Positions 62,201-64,000 of a stretch of 64,000 bases of DNA are shown here, in pieces. Position 1 is the first letter of the stretch; the number at the start of each line of letters is the position of its first letter. The DNA comes from Rhodomicrobium sp. (GTDB lineage Bacteria > Pseudomonadota > Alphaproteobacteria > Rhizobiales > HXMU1428-3), in NCBI GenBank assembly GCA_021604665.1, contig BQJK01000003.1, forward strand, positions 370,461 to 434,460, written 5' to 3'. Below the pieces are notes generated by a model that worked only from the letters and a program-made list of their open reading frames with translations, did not search any database and had not been told where the DNA came from. The position numbers and the translations under genes are program-made.

Positions 62201-64000
62201 ACATCGATGGTGAAGGTCTTGGTGCTGGTTGAGCCATCATCGGAGGTGGCGGTGACTTCGATGAGGTGGCTGGTGGCGCTCTCATAATCAAGCGGGCCAG
62301 CGACGGTGACTTCGCCGGTGGTTGGGTCGATGGTGAAGAGGCCGCTGGCATCGTTTGAGAGAGAATAGGTGACCGTGTCGGTGCCGTCTGCATCTGAAGC
62401 AAACGCTGTGACGCCGACGGAAGTGCCAACAGCTGAGTTCTCAGCAACGGTATCGGCGCTTGCATCTGTATCGCTAATGGCAGAGACATCTGCTTCATCT
62501 TCATCTGTGACATCGATGGTGAAGGTCTCAGTTGAGGTTGAGCCGTCTGAACTTGTGGCTGTGATCTCGATTGTGTGGTCTGCGGCGCTCTCATAGTCCA
62601 AAGCGTCTGCGACGGTGACAACACCTGTGCCCGCATCAATGGCAAAGAAGCCGCCGGGGTTGGAAGACAATGAATAAGATACTGTATCTGTGACGTCTGC
62701 ATCAGTGGCCAAAGCTGTGATGCCAACGGCCGTGCCGACGGCGGCGCTCTCAGAGACGTCATTGTTGGCGCCGTTGCTGTCTGAGATGGCAGAGATGCTG
62801 GTCTCGTTGACATCATTGACGGCAATGGTGAAGGTCTCGTTGCTGGTTGAGCCGTCAGAACTTGTGGCAACGACAGTGATGTTATGGCTTGTGGCAGTCT
62901 CGGCGTCGAGGCCGCCGGCGACCTTGACGACGCCGGTGTTGGCGTCAATAGAGAACAGCCCGCCTGCGTCATCGCTTAATGAGTAGGTGACATTATTATT
63001 AGAGCCATCTGCGTCAGAGGCGAGGGCTGTAATGCCAACGACATCGCCAACAGAGGCGTCTTCGTCGACACCATTGGCCGCTGCGTTTGTGTCGCTAATG
63101 GCGGAGACATCAAACTCATCCTGATCATCAATGCCGATGTTAAAGCTCTTCGTGGATGTTGAGCCGTCATCTGATGTGGCGGTCACTTCGATTGTGTGGC
63201 TGGTTGCACTCTCATAGTCGAGTGCACCAGCGACTGTAACCTCACCGGTGTTGGGGTCGATGGTGAAGAGGCCGCCGGCATCGTTTGAGAGAGAATAGGT
63301 GACATTGTCCGTGCCATCTGCATCGCTAGCGAAGGCTGTGACGCCGACGCTTGTGCCAACGGCTGAGTTCTCAGCAACGGTGTCAGCTGATCCGTCTGTA
63401 TCGCTAATCGCAGAGACATCTGCTTCATCTTCATCTGTGACATCGATGGTGAAGGTCTCTGTTGAGGTTGAGCCATCAGATGAGGTGGCTGTGATCTCGA
63501 TTGAGTGGTCTACGGCGCTCTCATAATCAAGGCCGCTGGCGACGGTGACGACACCAGTGTTTGCGTCAATGGCAAAGAAGCCACCGGGGTTGGAGGAGAG
63601 GCTATAGCTGACAGTGTCTGTGACGTCTGCGTCAGTGGCCAAAGCGGTGATGCCAACGGCTGTGCCGACGGTTGCGGCTTCAGAAACTTCATCGTTCGCG
63701 CCGTTGCTGTCAGAGATGGCGGAGATGCTGGTCTCGTCAACATCATTAACATTGATGGTGAAGGTCTCGTTTGATGTTGAACCATCAGTGCTGGTGGCAA
63801 CAACGGTTATGTTATGGCTTGTGGCTGTCTCGGCATCAAGGCCGCCGGCGACCTTCACGACGCCGGTGTTGGCGTCAATGGAGAACAGCCCGCCAGCGTC
63901 ATCGCTTAATGAGTAGGTGACAGTGTTGTTAGAGCCATCGGCGTCAGAGGCGAGGGCTGTAATGCCGACAATATCGCCGACAGAGGCATCTTCATCGACA
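59206..64000 (-). CDS. Giant cadherin-repeat / RTX adhesin, 5' end beyond window
   Basis: The frame is open from the stop at 59206 to the window end (1598 codons) and continues outside. Order from the visible N-terminal side: six cadherin-like domains in two A-B-C sets, a VCBS/bacterial-Ig-like domain (FTPTDDFSANDVSFDFTISDG), a DUF-type lectin-like domain with the marks IELNDDRVDYYDDATNIYQ and RSIDWQSHSFTFTGDG, then RTX nonapeptide blocks (GGSGDDTLNGGSGND-type) near 60830-61000, 60340-60560 and 59450-59800, one cadherin-like domain between the last two. C-terminal ITLQDGSSIDFADIERIEW looks like a type I secretion target. Calcium-folding secreted surface adhesin. No secretion genes nearby. Confidence 0.93.
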   Translation of the reverse strand, partial: VDEDASVGDIVGITALASDADGSNNTVTYSLSDDAGGLFSIDANTGVVKVAGGLDAETATSHNITVVATSTDGSTSNETFTINVNDVDETSISAISDSNGANDEVSEAATVGTAVGITALATDADVTDTVSYSLSSNPGGFFAIDANTGVVTVASGLDYESAVDHSIEITATSSDGSTSTETFTIDVTDEDEADVSAISDTDGSADTVAENSAVGTSVGVTAFASDADGTDNVTYSLSNDAGGLFTIDPNTGEVTVAGALDYESATSHTIEVTATSDDGSTSTKSFNIGIDDQDEFDVSAISDTNAAANGVDEDASVGDVVGITALASDADGSNNNVTYSLSDDAGGLFSIDANTGVVKVAGGLDAETATSHNITVVATSSDGSTSNETFTIAVNDVNETSISAISDSNGANNDVSESAAVGTAVGITALATDADVTDTVSYSLSSNPGGFFAIDAGTGVVTVADALDYESAADHTIEITATSSDGSTSTETFTIDVTDEDEADVSAISDTDASADTVAENSAVGTSVGVTAFASDADGTDTVTYSLSNDASGLFTIDPTTGEVTVAGPLDYESATSHLIEVTATSDDGSTSTKTFTIDVGDENEAANAEDVDLGSTNEDNSFTITEDALLANSTDPDAGSNLNVTSLTLNDDAHGTLVDNGDGTWTFTPTDDFSANDVSFDFTISDGEFTDSATATLDVIADADAPDLTLSGTNRDYLSSSSTTESGFEGGEIDTSRTGSQFVGSIGGWQTDSEAIEVKIEKLPDGSTNQYIELNDDRVDYYDDATNIYQNIDTVDGATYTIDFNFAGRPGYDSSVNRIEVLVDGVVVETISADGTGDRSIDWQSHSFTFTGDGTPMKVEFREAGVDQDYGRGMYLDNITINEDLPEGYATGSENTAIALPEITAGLNDQDGSETLALSISNIPVGATITDGINSFTATTGNTEVDITGWQLDGISLTPAVEYSGTIELSVNATATDGADTETTSSTITVTVLDDDETFTGTRGDDIHDGESGDDTLNGGSGNDWLYGNEGDDTINGGSGDDTLIGGAGDDIIDGGRGADTVEFSGNLADYDVVQHPDGHYIISDLRDGSPDGTDTVYNVEAFRFADQTVTVGDMTPTREYDPDQYRDDYTGVDNTQDHSSSSSGLNIFGSALNDLLIGGSGDDYIDAGAGDDDANGMGGNDTISGGDGNDVIMGGNGDDTISGDGDNDSIDGGRGNDTAVYSGNRADYTVYRNDDGSFTIIDDRPGSPDGEDTVINVENFQFADVTLTEAELPIEDADRDENRVNENSAVGTSVGLAIFATDTVSYSLSDDANGLFAIDSETGEVTVAGKLDYETATSHTIEVTTTDINGIESARSFTININDIDESGNVDTKYQENTEDNDDLGRNGSQRNWGTAENDTSYGGSGKDTLGGGDGNDTLYGGSGNDELHGNAGDDELHAGSGNDTVYGHDGDDTIYGDAGDDRLYGDAGNDEIHGGSGVDVIYGGTGDDILRGGTGNDEIYGEDGADLFIFHEGDGADTIYGGAGGSWTDTIQLMDADGGNDIGAYGSDWTLTLTEGTIDSVNADSIDLSDDADGTITLQDGSSIDFADIERIEW
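62200..64000 (-). repeat. 930-bp super-repeat in the adhesin gene
   Basis: Equal sequences recur 930 bp apart (e.g. 62971 and 63901; 62691 and 63621), i.e. 310 residues: three distinct ~103-residue cadherin-like domains repeated as one block. Two copies are at least partly inside the window; more may lie outside. Confidence 0.85.

Overview
This is a chromosomal segment of a free-living, probably marine or aquatic alphaproteobacterium. The evidence is the gene set: a class I PHA synthase, BcsS-like protein, quinone-type PyrD, MaeB-type malic enzyme, a DUF6460 protein, GlnK-AmtB, and several alphaproteobacterial families. Base composition is close to even and no mobile element, rRNA or CRISPR array was seen. 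One tRNA (Arg, CCG) is present. I could not identify the genus.

Layout. 1-5.8 kb: a transglutaminase (DUF2126 type) followed by a circularly permuted ATP-grasp/alpha-E protein, cut by the window start. 6.3-11.4 kb: an alpha/beta hydrolase, a LysE-type exporter without a normal start codon, an M42-like metallopeptidase and a MHYT-GGDEF-EAL protein. 11.5-16.9 kb: a PGM1-like ATP-grasp ligase translationally coupled to an AstE/aspartoacylase-like hydrolase, divergent from a type III glutamine synthetase. The synthetase has a sigma-54 promoter, paired palindromes upstream and a long structured leader. 17-22 kb: an outer-membrane-type protein, then a methyltransferase / carnitine-acyltransferase / Fe(II)-2OG oxygenase trio. 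22-35 kb: PHA synthase, a cytochrome P450, a five-gene operon (DUF4212, SSS symporter, CBS/DUF294 protein, small membrane protein, DEDDh exonuclease) and malic enzyme. 35-42 kb: NDH-2 fused to a cyclic-nucleotide-binding domain, polA, pyrE, a hypothetical gene and a MOSC protein. 42-45.5 kb: an Amt transporter, then glnK-amtB. 45.7-59.2 kb: tesB, a ubiH-like gene, a PdeM-like protein lacking its metal ligands, arsC, a caspase-like protein with Sel1 repeats, pyrD, an HTH/S24-like regulator, a BcsS-like protein, a RecD-like helicase and a YeeE/YedE pair. 59.2-64 kb: the C-terminal part of a giant cadherin-repeat/RTX adhesin that runs off the window end.

How it works together. Nitrogen assimilation is the clearest theme. 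glnN, glnK-amtB and the second amt gene each have a -24/-12 promoter, with 15-bp A/T-cored palindromes mostly 90-140 bp upstream of the expected start. This suggests one enhancer-binding regulator, presumably NtrC. Carbon storage and C2/C4 metabolism (PHA synthase, acetate-type symporter, malic enzyme with a PTA-like domain) is the second theme. The least understood parts are the two amidoligase-type loci, the methyltransferase/acyltransferase/oxygenase trio and the glnN leader RNA.
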